A DNA stretch of 64,000 nt from Arthrobacter sp. ISL-95 (GCF_018613695.1 NZ_JAGGPR010000017.1:62001-126000), one strand, 5' to 3'; positions 1 to 8,793 are shown, counted from the stretch's first letter. Program-made: numbers and translations. The notes: a model not told the origin generated them from the letters alone.

Positions 1-315
1 GCGATCAGCGCCATCTCTTTGGACCGGACCGGCACCCGGGAAGAGGTGCCCGCACTGTCTGTCGCCGTCGTCGAACCCGTTGGCGCAGGTGACTCGTTCG
101 CTGCCGGGTACCTCAGCGGCATGCTGTTCGGGCTCGGCCAAAAAGAGAGCCTTCGCCGTGGGCATGTTGCTGCTGCCTGCACCCTGACGGTCCACGGCGA
201 TCGCGGCCCGCTGCCCGACGCCGCCGAGCTTGCCGCCATCCTCGATTCTTCGGACGCTGCCTGGGCTGCTATCCATGTTGAAGACGGACAATTCAACACC
301 AGAACCGGAGCGTGA
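1..315 (+). CDS. PfkB-family carbohydrate kinase, C-terminal end (partial)
   Basis: Only the last 104 codons lie in the window; the 5' end is outside. The segment contains the PfkB signature 2 region VEPVGAGDSFAAGYLSGML (about residues 25-43 of the visible part), where the Asp of GAGDSF is the catalytic base that activates the sugar hydroxyl for phosphate transfer from ATP. The C-terminal helix with HGDRGPLP is also typical of ribokinase/2-keto-3-deoxygluconate kinase proteins. The substrate cannot be told from this fragment. The stop lies 4 bases before the probable GTG start of the IclR regulator, so the genes are very likely co-transcribed, and the regulator may control this sugar-acid or sugar pathway. 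Confidence 0.85.
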   Translation, partial: AISAISLDRTGTREEVPALSVAVVEPVGAGDSFAAGYLSGMLFGLGQKESLRRGHVAAACTLTVHGDRGPLPDAAELAAILDSSDAAWAAIHVEDGQFNTRTGA

Positions 316-319
316 CACC

Positions 320-1081
320 GTGAGCCAAAGCCTTATGCGGGCCATCGATTTGCTCGGCGAACTCGCCGCCAAACCCGCAACCCTGGATGAGCTGGCCTCC
401 AAAGCCGCCGTGCACAAAACCACCGTGATGCGGCTGCTGCACGCCATGGAAGAAAAACGCTTCGTGGTCCGCGACGAAGATCAGCGCTTCATGCTCGGTT
501 CCAAGCTCTTCGAACTGTCCTCGCTGGCCCTGGAACAGCGGGACATCCGCAAAGTGGCGCACCCGCATTTGGCCGAACTCAACGGACGCACCGGGCACAC
601 CGTGCACCTGGCAGCATTTGAAGGCAATGAGGTGGTGTACATCGACAAATTCGAGTCGCACCACCCCGTCCGCATGTACTCACGCATCGGCCTGACAGCA
701 TCGCTGCATTCCGCCGCTGTAGCCAAAGTCCTCCTCTCCGACATGCCGCGAAGCCGGCAGGAAAAGATCGCCGCAGGATTGGACTACGTAAAAGTTACCG
801 AGAACACCCTGACCTCGCCGGAGGCCTTGCTGGCCGAACTGGAGCAGGTCAAGGAACAGGGCTGGGCCCACGACAACGCCGAGCACGAAGCCTTCGTGCA
901 CTGCATCGCGGCCCCCATCCGCGACGCCAGCGGCGCCGTTGTAGCCGCAGCCTCTTGTTCGGTACCGGTAGTGATGCTCAGCTATGAAGGCTTGCTTGAG
1001 CTGCTGCCCCACCTCAAAGCCAGCACCGAGGCCATCTCCAACGACCTCGGCTGGATCAGCCACGAAAGGAACTCAGCATGA
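320..1081 (+). CDS. IclR-family transcriptional regulator
   Basis: The protein has an N-terminal winged helix (SLMRAIDLLGELAAKPATL, then the recognition helix KTTVMRLLHAMEEK) and a C-terminal IclR effector-binding domain ending in VAAASCSVPVVML. It should be a cytoplasmic dimeric DNA-binding protein controlled by a small metabolite. I prefer GTG at 320 because GGAG sits at 307-310, nine bases upstream, and the protein then starts directly at the helix-turn-helix domain. An in-frame ATG at 275 would overlap the kinase by 41 bp and has no ribosome-binding site. The stop overlaps the RidA start as ATGA. The effector is unknown; the neighbouring kinase suggests a sugar-acid pathway. Confidence 0.88.
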   Translation: MSQSLMRAIDLLGELAAKPATLDELASKAAVHKTTVMRLLHAMEEKRFVVRDEDQRFMLGSKLFELSSLALEQRDIRKVAHPHLAELNGRTGHTVHLAAFEGNEVVYIDKFESHHPVRMYSRIGLTASLHSAAVAKVLLSDMPRSRQEKIAAGLDYVKVTENTLTSPEALLAELEQVKEQGWAHDNAEHEAFVHCIAAPIRDASGAVVAAASCSVPVVMLSYEGLLELLPHLKASTEAISNDLGWISHERNSA

Positions 1082-1482
1082 GTGAAAAAACAGTAGTACT
1101 CACCGAAAACGCCCCCGCCCCGGCGCACGTATTCTCGCAGGGCATCAAGAAGGGCGGCATGTTCCAGGTTTCCGGCCAGGGCCCCATGGATCCCGCCACC
1201 AACCAGTACATCGGCGAAGGTGACGTCCGCGTCCAGACCCGTCAGACACTGGAGAACGTCAAGGCCATCCTCCAGGCCGGCGGGTCCTCCGTTGAAGACG
1301 TCCTCATGTTCCGCGTCTACCTCACCACACGCGACGACTTCGCGGCCATGAACGAGGTCTACGGCGAGTTCATCCGGGAGAACGTGCCCAGCGGTCTGTT
1401 GCCGAGCCGCACCACCGTGTTCGTGGACCTGCCGCACGAGGTCATGCTGGTGGAGATCGACGCCCTGGCGGTTACCGCCTAG
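1078..1482 (+). CDS. RidA/YjgF-family protein
   Basis: This is a 134-residue single-domain protein of usual RidA length. RidA proteins hydrolyse reactive enamine/imine intermediates released by PLP enzymes, although several subfamilies have other roles. The C-terminal motif LPSRTTVFVDLPHEVMLVEI contains the Arg that binds the imino-acid carboxylate in active RidA proteins, and VSGQGPMDP matches the conserved N-terminal loop. The start overlaps the IclR stop by four bases, so translation is probably coupled. A strong hairpin about 60 bp downstream probably ends the operon. Membership in a kinase/IclR operon suggests a catabolic rather than housekeeping paralogue. Confidence 0.9.
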   Translation: MSEKTVVLTENAPAPAHVFSQGIKKGGMFQVSGQGPMDPATNQYIGEGDVRVQTRQTLENVKAILQAGGSSVEDVLMFRVYLTTRDDFAAMNEVYGEFIRENVPSGLLPSRTTVFVDLPHEVMLVEIDALAVTA

Positions 1483-1486
1483 CCCT

Positions 1487-1530
1487 CTCTCACATAACTA
1501 CAGCTTCCACCGGACGCTCTCTCACATCCG
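1487..1530. repeat. Short dispersed motif CTCTCTCACAT, two copies
   Basis: The motif CTCTCTCACAT occurs twice here, once within CGGACGCTCTCTCACAT. A near copy, CGGACGCTCTTCCACAT, occurs at 38254-38270 beside a long hairpin. This looks like part of a dispersed intergenic repeat family. The function is unknown. Confidence 0.5.
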
Positions 1531-1540
1531 CGCGAAAGCA

Positions 1541-1574
1541 CGACGGGGGCGCTCCCCCTGGAGTGCCGCCGTCG
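1541..1574 (+). terminator. Hairpin after the RidA operon
   Basis: CGACGG at 1541-1546 pairs with CCGTCG at 1569-1574. Inside it, GGCGCTCC pairs with GGAGTGCC with one G-U pair, leaving a short loop. It lies about 60 bp after the RidA stop. The following T run (CTTTTTG near 1595) is not adjacent, so termination is inferred. Confidence 0.5.
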
Positions 1575-1604
1575 AGCTCTTTGGGTGGCTGGCCTTTTTG
1601 CTGC

Positions 1605-1700
1605 GTACCGTCACCACCCACTTTGAAGCTGAAACCACCCCGAAACGTCGCGAATGACGGCGCGTCTCAGCTTCCTCGGGCTAAGAGTGGGTGGTGGCGG
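1605..1700. repeat. Nested palindromic intergenic repeat, copy A
   Basis: CACCACCCACT at 1612-1622 is perfectly complementary to AGTGGGTGGTG at 1686-1696. Inside it GAAGCTGA (1625-1632) pairs with TCAGCTTC (1667-1674). The first roughly 55 bases match a second copy at 2567-2620 in the same orientation. The two copies flank the glycosyltransferase gene. It could fold as a transcript end for that leftward gene. Confidence 0.65.
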
Positions 1701-1707
1701 CACGCGC

Positions 1708-2433
1708 CTACTTTTGAAACCGAAGCTTCCACGGGGTGAGCGCGGACTCCAGCTGTTCGCGGAGATTCATCTTGGACGCCCCTTCCACGCGTTCTTCAAA
1801 ATGGATGGGTACCTCCGCGATCTTCAGGCTTTGCCGGGCTGCCCGGTAATTCATCTCAACCTGGAATGAGTAACCGTCACTTCGGACGGACGCTACGTCA
1901 ATTTGGTGGAGGGCAGCGGCCGTCCACGCCTTGAAACCCGCTGTTGCATCTTTAACCTTCAAACCCAGGATGGCGCCTACATAGAAATTGGCCCAAGCTG
2001 AGAGTGCCTTGCGATGCCACGGCCATTCCGCGGCCGTGGACCCACCGGCGACATAGCGCGAGCCGATCACGAGCGCAGCACCGGAATTACGAATCCGGTC
2101 AAGCATTGTAGGAATTGCCGACGTGGGGTGGGATAGATCTGCATCCATTTGGATGACAACGTCGGAGTCTTCCGTCAGAGCATGGGTCATTCCGGCTACA
2201 TAGGCACGCCCCAGCCCATCCTTTACTTTCCTGTGCAGGACGGACACCGTTCCCTTGGATTCCGCTGCCAGTTGGTCAGCCACCGTTCCTGTGCCGTCGG
2301 GGGAGTTGTCATCCACTACGAGGACATTGAGGTTCACGATCCCAAGTGAATCGAGCTGGGCAACGAGGACGGGCAAGTTTTCCCGCTCATTGTAGGTGGG
2401 CACAACAACGGTAATTTTCGGATTTGCAGTCAA
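1708..2433 (-). CDS. Polyprenol-phosphate mannose synthase-like GT2 glycosyltransferase
   Basis: This is a GT-A family 2 enzyme. VVVPTYNERENLP near the N-terminus is the nucleotide-binding strand, VVDDNSPDGT follows, and QMDADLSHP carries the metal-binding DxD. The closest family is dolichol/polyprenol monophosphomannose synthase (Ppm1/Dpm1), which moves mannose from GDP-mannose to polyprenyl phosphate at the inner face of the membrane for later lipoglycan or protein mannosylation. The protein has no long C-terminal membrane segments, as in the catalytic-domain-only form. I prefer TTG at 2433 (MTANPKITVVVPTYNE), which has GGGGA seven bases upstream; TTG at 2448 has no ribosome-binding site. 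The gene stands alone between two repeat copies. Confidence 0.85.
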   Translation of the reverse strand: MTANPKITVVVPTYNERENLPVLVAQLDSLGIVNLNVLVVDDNSPDGTGTVADQLAAESKGTVSVLHRKVKDGLGRAYVAGMTHALTEDSDVVIQMDADLSHPTSAIPTMLDRIRNSGAALVIGSRYVAGGSTAAEWPWHRKALSAWANFYVGAILGLKVKDATAGFKAWTAAALHQIDVASVRSDGYSFQVEMNYRAARQSLKIAEVPIHFEERVEGASKMNLREQLESALTPWKLRFQK

Positions 2434-2566
2434 AACGTGGGTCCCCAATTCGTTTTCGGATCTGGCCCGAGCATGGCGGTGTCGCTGGACGCGATAGGCC
2501 TGGCCAGTCTATTGATCCTGGCCCCACAACATAAAAAGCACAGGGGCGCTGGTTGCAGTGATGGGT

Positions 2567-2620
2567 GTACCGCCACCACCCACTTTGATTCTGAAATCAC
2601 CCGACATGCCGCGAAAGACT
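2567..2620. repeat. Dispersed intergenic repeat, copy B
   Basis: The sequence starting GTACCGCCACCACCCACTTT matches copy A at 1605 in the same direction, with scattered substitutions. The right half of the palindrome seen in copy A is not obvious here. Nothing else was recognised in the intergenic stretch 2449-2652. Confidence 0.6.
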
Positions 2621-2652
2621 GCGTGTCGCCGACGATCAGCGCTCAAAGAAGG

Positions 2653-3966
2653 TCAGGAAGCCACGCGCCGGCCGACCACCGACGCCGGGACCGCCGGGAC
2701 GCGCTGACGCTTGGCGTACACCCGGGCCCGTTGGCTGGAGAGTGCCAGGAGCACCAGGATGTCGGTCGCCAGCCCGGAGAGGCCGGCTTCGAGGGTGATA
2801 TTTGCGCTGCCCGTGGAGTAGTCGATTGCCTGCACCAGGATGGAGATGGAGCTCAGGCCCATGGCAATCACGCGGGCGCCGTTGCTGCCCAGGAAAATGC
2901 GCCAGGCAAGGAAAACTTCCCCCAGCCCGAACACCAGGACCACGCCCGCTATTAAGGCGATTGCCGCCGTCGTGCTTTCCGGGTCTGCGGAGTCGTAATC
3001 CGCGGTGAGTCCGGAGATGTCACCGCCGGAGCTGAACAACGTTATCGCAAGGACCAGGGCCGCTACTGCCCTGGCCACCACCAACGCGGCTCCCATCATG
3101 ATGGGAGCGGGTCGGCGGTCCCGGCTGTCGGTTCGGCCGGGCGGCTGATGCGAGGGGACCCGGACGCGGCGTGCGTCGATGATCGGCAGGTCGCCGTCCG
3201 TGGAGATGGAGTCACCGCCGCCGTTTCTCGTGTGATATCCGGTGGAGAAGTCCTCGATGACCTGGACCGTGACGGCAGACTCCGCGGCCGAAACAGTGGA
3301 AACAATGTGATCCCGCTCCACGTCGGTGTTCTGCTCAATTTTGTGCGTGATCTGGAGGGTGAACAGGGAAAAACCGACGCTGCGATCGTAGGTACCTGCC
3401 GCGAGCCAGTCCACTTTGTGGCCGCCCGGGAGAAGCCAGCCTTCAGGACAGCGCCAGAAGCGGACGTGGTGGCGTTTGCCGGGGGTGTTGTTGACCTCTT
3501 GCTGGTAGGCGAAATCCTGCTGCCGGTCGAATAGATACAGGGGGCTCACCGGCGCCTCCGTGTAACTTTGCCGGAAGATCGTGGAGCTGATGATGCGCCG
3601 GCTGCTGCCCAGCGTTACCTCGTCCGCTTGAGTCCAGCCGGCGGCCCTCATGATCGCGTGGATCTGGGGTTCGGCCCCCAGCAGTGCAGCATTGACGGGG
3701 TCACCCAGCAGGCCGTCGCTGGTGCGCGCGCGGCCAATGAAGTATCCCGGAACGTAAATGGTGGTGAGGATCCGGTGCAGTCTGGGCAACAGCAAGTACG
3801 CCAGGAACGCCCAGAACACCACCGAAAACCACAACTGCCCCCACCCCAGGTGGAAGCTCTCCCCCACCAACAGGAAAGCCAGCCACACAGCGGCCGCGCC
3901 GCCGAGGATGAAGAATCCGTGGTCCAGCCAGCTGTCTGTGACTTCTTTATTCGGCACCTTGTACAT
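2653..3966 (-). CDS. LssY C-terminal domain membrane protein
   Basis: This 437-residue protein starts with two membrane helices (about residues 16-35 and 45-62), followed by a soluble domain and then several C-terminal membrane helices (about 290-410). The soluble part resembles the LssY C-terminal domain family: AAGW, then WRCPEGWLLPGG, KVDWLAAGTYDRSVGFS and THKIEQNTDVERDHIV appear in the expected order. The biochemical role of that domain is not known to me; related domains are found with lipid phosphatase or secretion modules. The ATG at 3966 has AGGGGGAG upstream. The extra C-terminal membrane bundle appears unrelated to LssY and may be a fused integral-membrane domain. The gene is monocistronic. 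Confidence 0.65.
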   Translation of the reverse strand: MYKVPNKEVTDSWLDHGFFILGGAAAVWLAFLLVGESFHLGWGQLWFSVVFWAFLAYLLLPRLHRILTTIYVPGYFIGRARTSDGLLGDPVNAALLGAEPQIHAIMRAAGWTQADEVTLGSSRRIISSTIFRQSYTEAPVSPLYLFDRQQDFAYQQEVNNTPGKRHHVRFWRCPEGWLLPGGHKVDWLAAGTYDRSVGFSLFTLQITHKIEQNTDVERDHIVSTVSAAESAVTVQVIEDFSTGYHTRNGGGDSISTDGDLPIIDARRVRVPSHQPPGRTDSRDRRPAPIMMGAALVVARAVAALVLAITLFSSGGDISGLTADYDSADPESTTAAIALIAGVVLVFGLGEVFLAWRIFLGSNGARVIAMGLSSISILVQAIDYSTGSANITLEAGLSGLATDILVLLALSSQRARVYAKRQRVPAVPASVVGRRVAS

Positions 3967-4031
3967 ATAGCTCCCCCTGGTAGCCCCTTAAGCTTCGGGC
4001 TTCCACTGCACCTTGTACATGGTTTGCCGGC

Positions 4032-5006
4032 TTAAGTCAGCAACTTTGGCAGTTGGAGCTGCCCGTTGCTGATGAGCCATTGTAGGGACTCGTGGACGGC
4101 CTGCTCGGGTTCATATCCGGGCGCGTAGCCAATGAGGGAGGCGGCCTTGTGAATGCTCATGCAGTGGTTGCGGGAGAGATGGGCCCAGCTGGAATCGGCA
4201 AATTCCGGGGTGGTGGTTCGGCGGAAGTCCTCCCAGCTCACGGTTTCCATGCGCGGCTCCTGCCCGAACCAGGACGCAGCGATGCTGACGTATCCGCGAA
4301 CCGTCAGGGCAGTGGGCGCAACAATGTTGAAGTCTTCCCCGGCCGCAGCGTCACGATTGTGGATGGCTTTCTCGAAGGCTTGGGCGACGTCGTCGGCATG
4401 CACGTGGTGCATCAGCTCGGTCCCACTTCCGGGAACCCGGAGTGGCTGCCCTGAAGCAACCGTGTGCCACACTCCTGAATCCACATTGCCCAGTGGCCCG
4501 ATCGGGAACCACCCGGGCCCCACGATGTGTCCGGGGTGGATGGATGTTGTGGCCAAGCCCCCTGAGGCAGTCTCGTCCTTGAGCATCCTGGCGATGTCCC
4601 GCTTCCGGATCCCGTAGTCATCAGTCGGTTCAGCAGCCGAGTCCGGTCCTTCGGTGATGGGCAACTTCAAACTGACGCCGTAGCGCCAAATGGACCCGCA
4701 GTGCAGCAGATGGCCCGTCTCGTTCCGGAGACTTTCCACCAGTGCAGTGGCCGACTCAAGCGTGAAGCAAATGAGGTCAACAACGACGTCGGCACCCAGT
4801 TCCGCTACCCGGTCACCAAAGCTGCCCTCAAGTTCCTCCTGCGTGCGGTCCGCGGTGACCTGGCGGACCTGCTGCCATTCAGAGACGTCGGCATAGGGTG
4901 GACGGCTTCCACGGCTGATGTTGATGACCTCGTGTCCAGCGCGCACAAGCCTGGGCACCAGGAAGGACCCTATATGGCCGCTGCCGCCGATAACTACGAT
5001 TTTCAT
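4032..5006 (-). CDS. NAD-dependent epimerase/dehydratase family protein
   Basis: This is an extended short-chain dehydrogenase-like protein with the Rossmann motif VVIGGSGHIGSFL at the N-terminus. The catalytic region is atypical: a Tyr is present in DDYGIRKRDIARML (YxxxR rather than YxxxK). A proton-relay change or a binding rather than catalytic role is therefore possible. HVHADDVAQAFEKAI matches the conserved HxDDxA element of sugar-nucleotide epimerases. I chose ATG at 5006 because GGAGAA lies six bases upstream; an in-frame ATG at 5024 would add six residues. No operon partner is visible. The substrate is unknown, possibly a nucleotide sugar or other polyol. Confidence 0.75.
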   Translation of the reverse strand: MKIVVIGGSGHIGSFLVPRLVRAGHEVINISRGSRPPYADVSEWQQVRQVTADRTQEELEGSFGDRVAELGADVVVDLICFTLESATALVESLRNETGHLLHCGSIWRYGVSLKLPITEGPDSAAEPTDDYGIRKRDIARMLKDETASGGLATTSIHPGHIVGPGWFPIGPLGNVDSGVWHTVASGQPLRVPGSGTELMHHVHADDVAQAFEKAIHNRDAAAGEDFNIVAPTALTVRGYVSIAASWFGQEPRMETVSWEDFRRTTTPEFADSSWAHLSRNHCMSIHKAASLIGYAPGYEPEQAVHESLQWLISNGQLQLPKLLT

Positions 5007-5238
5007 GGTTTCTCCGATCTCCACGAGCCACGGTACTGAATGTTCGGTACCTACCGGTAGGTCCGGGCGCCCATGTCAATTCGGCACATAATAACGAGAC
5101 TTACTTGTTCCCGGGTTAGACAAACGGCAGGCTCCCCCGACTAGCATGAATAGTCCGGGGTCGCCCGGGTACGTGACCTCTTGAACGACCCCCTCGGACG
5201 GTCGGCGTTGACGCGGCGACCACGTAAAGGAGAAAACT

Positions 5239-7533
5239 GTGCGGGAGCCTGCAGTCAACGAGAGCGTGTCAGAAATCAGCGAAACCCCGGAAGATCATGC
5301 GGAGGAGACGCAACAGGAAACGCCCGATGAAACCGCAAGCGAACCGGTGGAAATCACGTTTGATGAACAGTTCTACCCGGCCCGGCCCAAGGCGCTGCGG
5401 CCGATCGCCCGGAGGCGGCAGTTCTTTGCCGCCCGGCCCTCCTTGGAATTCGATGGCCTGAATTCCACCTATGTGGACTGGCTCCGGAACCAGTCCATGC
5501 TGGGTGATGCCAACACCATGGCCCGGCAGTTGTCCGGGCAGGCCAGCATGTGGCAGAACTCGTATGCCCGGCCCAACCCGCGTGCAGCGGTGGAGCGCGC
5601 GCCCGTCTGGTTCACGGCCTACCCTCTCTCCTTCATCACCAAGGACGGCCAGTCCTTCCTCTCTGCGCTGGGCGATCCTGCACTGTGGGACGCGTTCAGC
5701 GAGATCGGCATCAGGGGGCTGCACACGGGCCCGGTCAAGCTGGCCGGTGGTATCCGCGGATGGTCGCAGACGCCCAGCGTGGATGGACACTTTGACCGGA
5801 TCAGTATGGCGATCGACCCCGCTTTCGGCACGGAGGAAGAGTTCCGTCAGATGTGCGAGGTTGCCAATGAGCACGGCGGCACCGTCATTGACGACATCGT
5901 CCCGGGACACACCGGCAAGGGAGCGGACTTCCGCCTCGCCGAAATGAATTTCCGGGACTACCCCGGCATCTATCACATGGTGGACATCCCCGAGGAAGAC
6001 TGGCATTTGTTGCCGGAGGTCCCCGAGGGCGAAGACTCGGTGAACATCAGCCCCGCGGCTGAGGAGGCCCTGCAAAAGGCCGGCTACATCATTGGGCGTC
6101 TTCAGCGGGTGATCTTCTACGAGCCCGGTGTCAAGGAAACCAACTGGAGCGCCACCAAACCCATCATCGACACCACGGGCAAGAAACGCCGCTGGGTCTA
6201 TCTCCACTACTTCAAGGCCGGCCAGCCTTCCATCAACTGGCTGGACCCCACATTCGCCGGCATGCGCCTGGTGGTTGGCGACGCCCTGCACTCCTTGCTT
6301 GACCTTGGAACCGGTGCGCTCCGGCTTGATGCCAATGGTTTCCTGGGCGTGGAGAAGAGCGCCGAGGAAGAACCAGGCTGGTCCGAGGGCCACCCGTTGT
6401 CCGAGGCCGCTAATCAGCTGATCGGTTCCATGATCCGCAAGGTGGGCGGGTTCTCCTTCCAGGAGCTCAACCTCACTATCGATGACATCAAGACCCAGTC
6501 CGAGTCCGGCCCGGACCTGTCCTACGACTTCATCACCAGGCCCGCCTATCACTACGCCTTGGTCATAGGGGATACCGAGTTCCTACGCCTCACCTTGCGG
6601 CTTTCCATGGAGATCGGTGTTGACCAGGCATCGTTGGTTCACGCCCTCCAGAACCACGACGAACTCACCTATGAACTGCTCCACTTTGCCGCGGGGCACA
6701 GGGACGACGTCTTTGAACTTGCCGGCGAGGAGCTCAGCGGCGCAGAGGTGGCCGAGAAGGTCCAGAACACTATGCGGGAACGGCTCACAGGTGAGAACGG
6801 GCCCTACAACGCGGTCTTCACCACCAACGGCATCGCCTGCACCACTGTCAGCTTTATCATGGCCGCTCTGGGCATCAAGGATCCGGATGCCATCACCAAG
6901 GAGCAGGAAGCGCAGGTCCTGGACGCGCACGTGCTGTTGTCCATGTACAACGCGTTGCAGCCGGGCGTCTTCGCGCTGTCCGGCTGGGACCTCACGGGCA
7001 TCACCGCCATTGACCGCGAGACGGTCCGCGAGCTTACCTCGCAGGGTGACACGCGGTGGATCAACCGTGGTGCACACGATCTCATGGGGACCAGCCCGGA
7101 TGCGAAGACCTCCTTGGCCGGCATGCCCCGCGCCCGGAGCCTCTACGGGGCGCTTCCCGATCAGCTGAAGGACCCGAATTCCTATGCGCGGCGCCTCCAG
7201 CAAATCCTTACGGTCCGGGAAGAATCCGGGATCGCCACCAGCACGCTGCTGGATGTGCCCGACGTTTCCCACCGCGGGCTGCTGGTGTTGGTCAATCAGC
7301 TAGCAGACGGAGCGCTGCAGGTCACGGTCCTGAACTTCTCTGATCAGGACATCGCCGGCAGCATCCAGTCCTCACACCTTGTTCCGGGCGCTACCGTCCA
7401 TGATTTGTTCTCCGGTGAAGAAGAAGTGGCCCAGGTGGATGATCTGTGCAGCTTCTTCCTCGAGTTGCCCGCCTTCCAGGGCACGGCCCTCCTGCTGAAG
7501 GACCCGGTAGTGGAGGACGAGGTTACGGAATAG
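5239..7533 (+). CDS. GH13 alpha-glucan enzyme related to trehalose synthase / maltose alpha-D-glucosyltransferase
   Basis: This 764-residue protein has a GH13 (beta/alpha)8 catalytic domain. [14 protein letters not shown] carries the nucleophile Asp364, FSFQELN the general acid Glu409, and LQNHDELT the transition-state-stabilising Asp474. NHDELT and the domain order resemble trehalose synthases, which interconvert maltose and trehalose by intramolecular transglucosylation. The first 45 residues are very rich in Glu and Thr with no signal peptide, so the enzyme should be cytoplasmic. GTG at 5239 has AAAGGAG seven bases upstream. No maltokinase or other GlgE-pathway gene is adjacent, so the exact substrate is inferred. 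A 10-bp stem hairpin follows the stop. Confidence 0.8.
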   Translation: MREPAVNESVSEISETPEDHAEETQQETPDETASEPVEITFDEQFYPARPKALRPIARRRQFFAARPSLEFDGLNSTYVDWLRNQSMLGDANTMARQLSGQASMWQNSYARPNPRAAVERAPVWFTAYPLSFITKDGQSFLSALGDPALWDAFSEIGIRGLHTGPVKLAGGIRGWSQTPSVDGHFDRISMAIDPAFGTEEEFRQMCEVANEHGGTVIDDIVPGHTGKGADFRLAEMNFRDYPGIYHMVDIPEEDWHLLPEVPEGEDSVNISPAAEEALQKAGYIIGRLQRVIFYEPGVKETNWSATKPIIDTTGKKRRWVYLHYFKAGQPSINWLDPTFAGMRLVVGDALHSLLDLGTGALRLDANGFLGVEKSAEEEPGWSEGHPLSEAANQLIGSMIRKVGGFSFQELNLTIDDIKTQSESGPDLSYDFITRPAYHYALVIGDTEFLRLTLRLSMEIGVDQASLVHALQNHDELTYELLHFAAGHRDDVFELAGEELSGAEVAEKVQNTMRERLTGENGPYNAVFTTNGIACTTVSFIMAALGIKDPDAITKEQEAQVLDAHVLLSMYNALQPGVFALSGWDLTGITAIDRETVRELTSQGDTRWINRGAHDLMGTSPDAKTSLAGMPRARSLYGALPDQLKDPNSYARRLQQILTVREESGIATSTLLDVPDVSHRGLLVLVNQLADGALQVTVLNFSDQDIAGSIQSSHLVPGATVHDLFSGEEEVAQVDDLCSFFLELPAFQGTALLLKDPVVEDEVTE

Positions 7534-7540
7534 GAAGCAC

Positions 7541-7571
7541 GACGTCGGCACTTGCGGTGGGTGCCGACGTC
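7541..7571 (+). terminator. Hairpin after the GH13 gene
   Basis: GACGTCGGCA at 7541-7550 is perfectly complementary to TGCCGACGTC at 7562-7571, with an 11-base loop. It starts eight bases after the stop. It lacks a clear T tract and also lies downstream of the leftward gene ending at 7612, so it may serve both strands. Confidence 0.6.
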
Positions 7572-7611
7572 GAGGTTTGGCGTTAATCACTCTTGGGCTG
7601 TAATTCAGCAG

Positions 7612-8289
7612 CTAGCCGTGGTTGCGGCGGGCCTCTACCTGTGTGAAGAGCAGCCAGCTCAACCAGACACCCAGAAGGATCGCGGCGCCAGGCAGCAGCT
7701 CCACGGGAGCAAGTTCCCGCCCGGCGGGGAGTATTCCGAACCCGATTCCAACAGCGCCGGCCACAACAACCAGGCTGATGGCATCAGAAGCCAACTCAAC
7801 TGACCGGTTCCGCACCAGTTTGACCACCAGCTCTCCGGCCTTGATCAGCACGATTGCAGCACCCATGCCCAGCGGGTAAGCACTGAAGCCCGGCACCAGG
7901 CCCTGCGATGCAGCCCACACCATGAAGGTCAGCAGGCCCGCGAAGAGTGCAAGTGAGGTGATAAGCGAGGCAGCGATGGTCATCAACGTCATCCGCCGGT
8001 CTTTGTCGTGGCGCTTCCGGGGGATGTAGTCCCACGCACCAAGAGTGAGTTTGGAGCTGATCCAGCCCGCAATCACCACCAGGACCAGTGGGACCAGGAC
8101 GGGCGTTACGTAGTTGTTGCTGACTGCCCAAAAGAACGCCAGAAGTGCGGTGTAGACCTGCGGGGTGGCAACGATTCCGAGCCACCAGCCCATCAGGAAC
8201 TCCTTGCGAGCTCCTGGGAGGTCAAGGGGATGGACAAGGAATTGGGTTTCCGGGTCCGGTAATTGAACCTTTTCTTCGATGGGATTCAT
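7612..8289 (-). CDS. Membrane protein of unknown function, coupled to HTH gene
   Basis: This 225-residue protein has about six hydrophobic segments (near residues 30-50, 55-75, 95-120, 130-150, 160-180 and 195-215). It starts with a short acidic cytoplasmic stretch (MNPIEEKVQLPDPETQF). I do not recognise the family. The ATG at 8289 overlaps the stop of the upstream gene as ATGA, which supports this start over an ATG 12 bases further upstream. Translational coupling to the small helix-turn-helix protein suggests that it works with, or is controlled by, that protein. Confidence 0.65.
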   Translation of the reverse strand: MNPIEEKVQLPDPETQFLVHPLDLPGARKEFLMGWWLGIVATPQVYTALLAFFWAVSNNYVTPVLVPLVLVVIAGWISSKLTLGAWDYIPRKRHDKDRRMTLMTIAASLITSLALFAGLLTFMVWAASQGLVPGFSAYPLGMGAAIVLIKAGELVVKLVRNRSVELASDAISLVVVAGAVGIGFGILPAGRELAPVELLPGAAILLGVWLSWLLFTQVEARRNHG

Positions 8290-8744
8290 GACGCCCTCCA
8301 CGGGACCTGCTCGATGTACGGCGGGCGGAGACCCGCTCTGGCGATTTCGTAGACCTTCTGTCGCGCCACACCGAGCTCACCGGCTACGGTTACCGCGCTG
8401 TATTCGTCCAGGAGTTCGGCGACGGCTGCTGACCGCACTCCAGACGCCCTTGAGTTCAAATGCGCTGCGAAAATGCTGACTTCGGCTGCGAGGAGAGCCA
8501 CGGCGAGCGGGCCCCCGAACGGTTCTGCCCAGCCCGGTTTGCCCTCGGCGGCAGCAGCATAGAGGGCATCCCCGCAATCAGCGATCACGGCGGTGACCTG
8601 GTCCGGGGTGATGCCGCGTTCGGCGAATCTTGCGGCCGCGGCATCCCGGGAGCCGTCATCCGCAGGCCGGTGCGTGAGGACCTGCTGCCATTGTGGATCG
8701 GTGGTACTGGCAACTGGTTTGTCACCCCGGGGTTGACTGCTCAT
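8286..8744 (-). CDS. Small HTH-containing protein, probable regulator
   Basis: This 152-residue soluble protein ends in a likely helix-turn-helix: SAAVAELLDEYSAVTVAGEL, then GVARQKVYEIARAG. The N-terminal two thirds are Ala-rich helices without a recognised domain. ATG at 8744 is used here; ATG at 8753 is also possible. Two nearly identical 17-bp palindromes lie at 8721-8737, just inside the coding start, and at 8777-8793, upstream. This is the arrangement expected of an autoregulated repressor. The stop overlaps the start of the membrane protein gene. The regulated signal is unknown. Confidence 0.6.
   Translation of the reverse strand: MSSQPRGDKPVASTTDPQWQQVLTHRPADDGSRDAAAARFAERGITPDQVTAVIADCGDALYAAAAEGKPGWAEPFGGPLAVALLAAEVSIFAAHLNSRASGVRSAAVAELLDEYSAVTVAGELGVARQKVYEIARAGLRPPYIEQVPWRAS
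8721..8737 (-). promoter_or_regulatory. Candidate operator palindrome 1
   Basis: GTCACCCCGGGGTTGAC is a near-perfect 17-bp palindrome. It has the same half-sites as the palindrome at 8777-8793, with a centre spacing of 56 bp, close to five helical turns. It lies just inside the 5' end of the HTH gene. The binding protein is inferred to be the HTH product. Confidence 0.5.
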
Positions 8745-8776
8745 GCATCCCATGGTGCGCCGCGCCGGGCCTAAGT

Positions 8777-8793
8777 GTCAACCCTAGGGTGAC
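8777..8793 (-). promoter_or_regulatory. Candidate operator palindrome 2 overlapping a -35-like TTGACA
   Basis: GTCAACCCTAGGGTGAC overlaps a TTGACA on the minus strand (8781-8776), which would be the -35 element of the HTH gene. A good -10 element is not visible. Occupation of this site would be expected to block transcription. Confidence 0.5.

Noticed and set aside
5269-6552. Minus-strand frame of 427 codons opposite the GH13 gene
   Set aside because: The plus strand has all three GH13 catalytic motifs in order, and the antisense product resembles no family.
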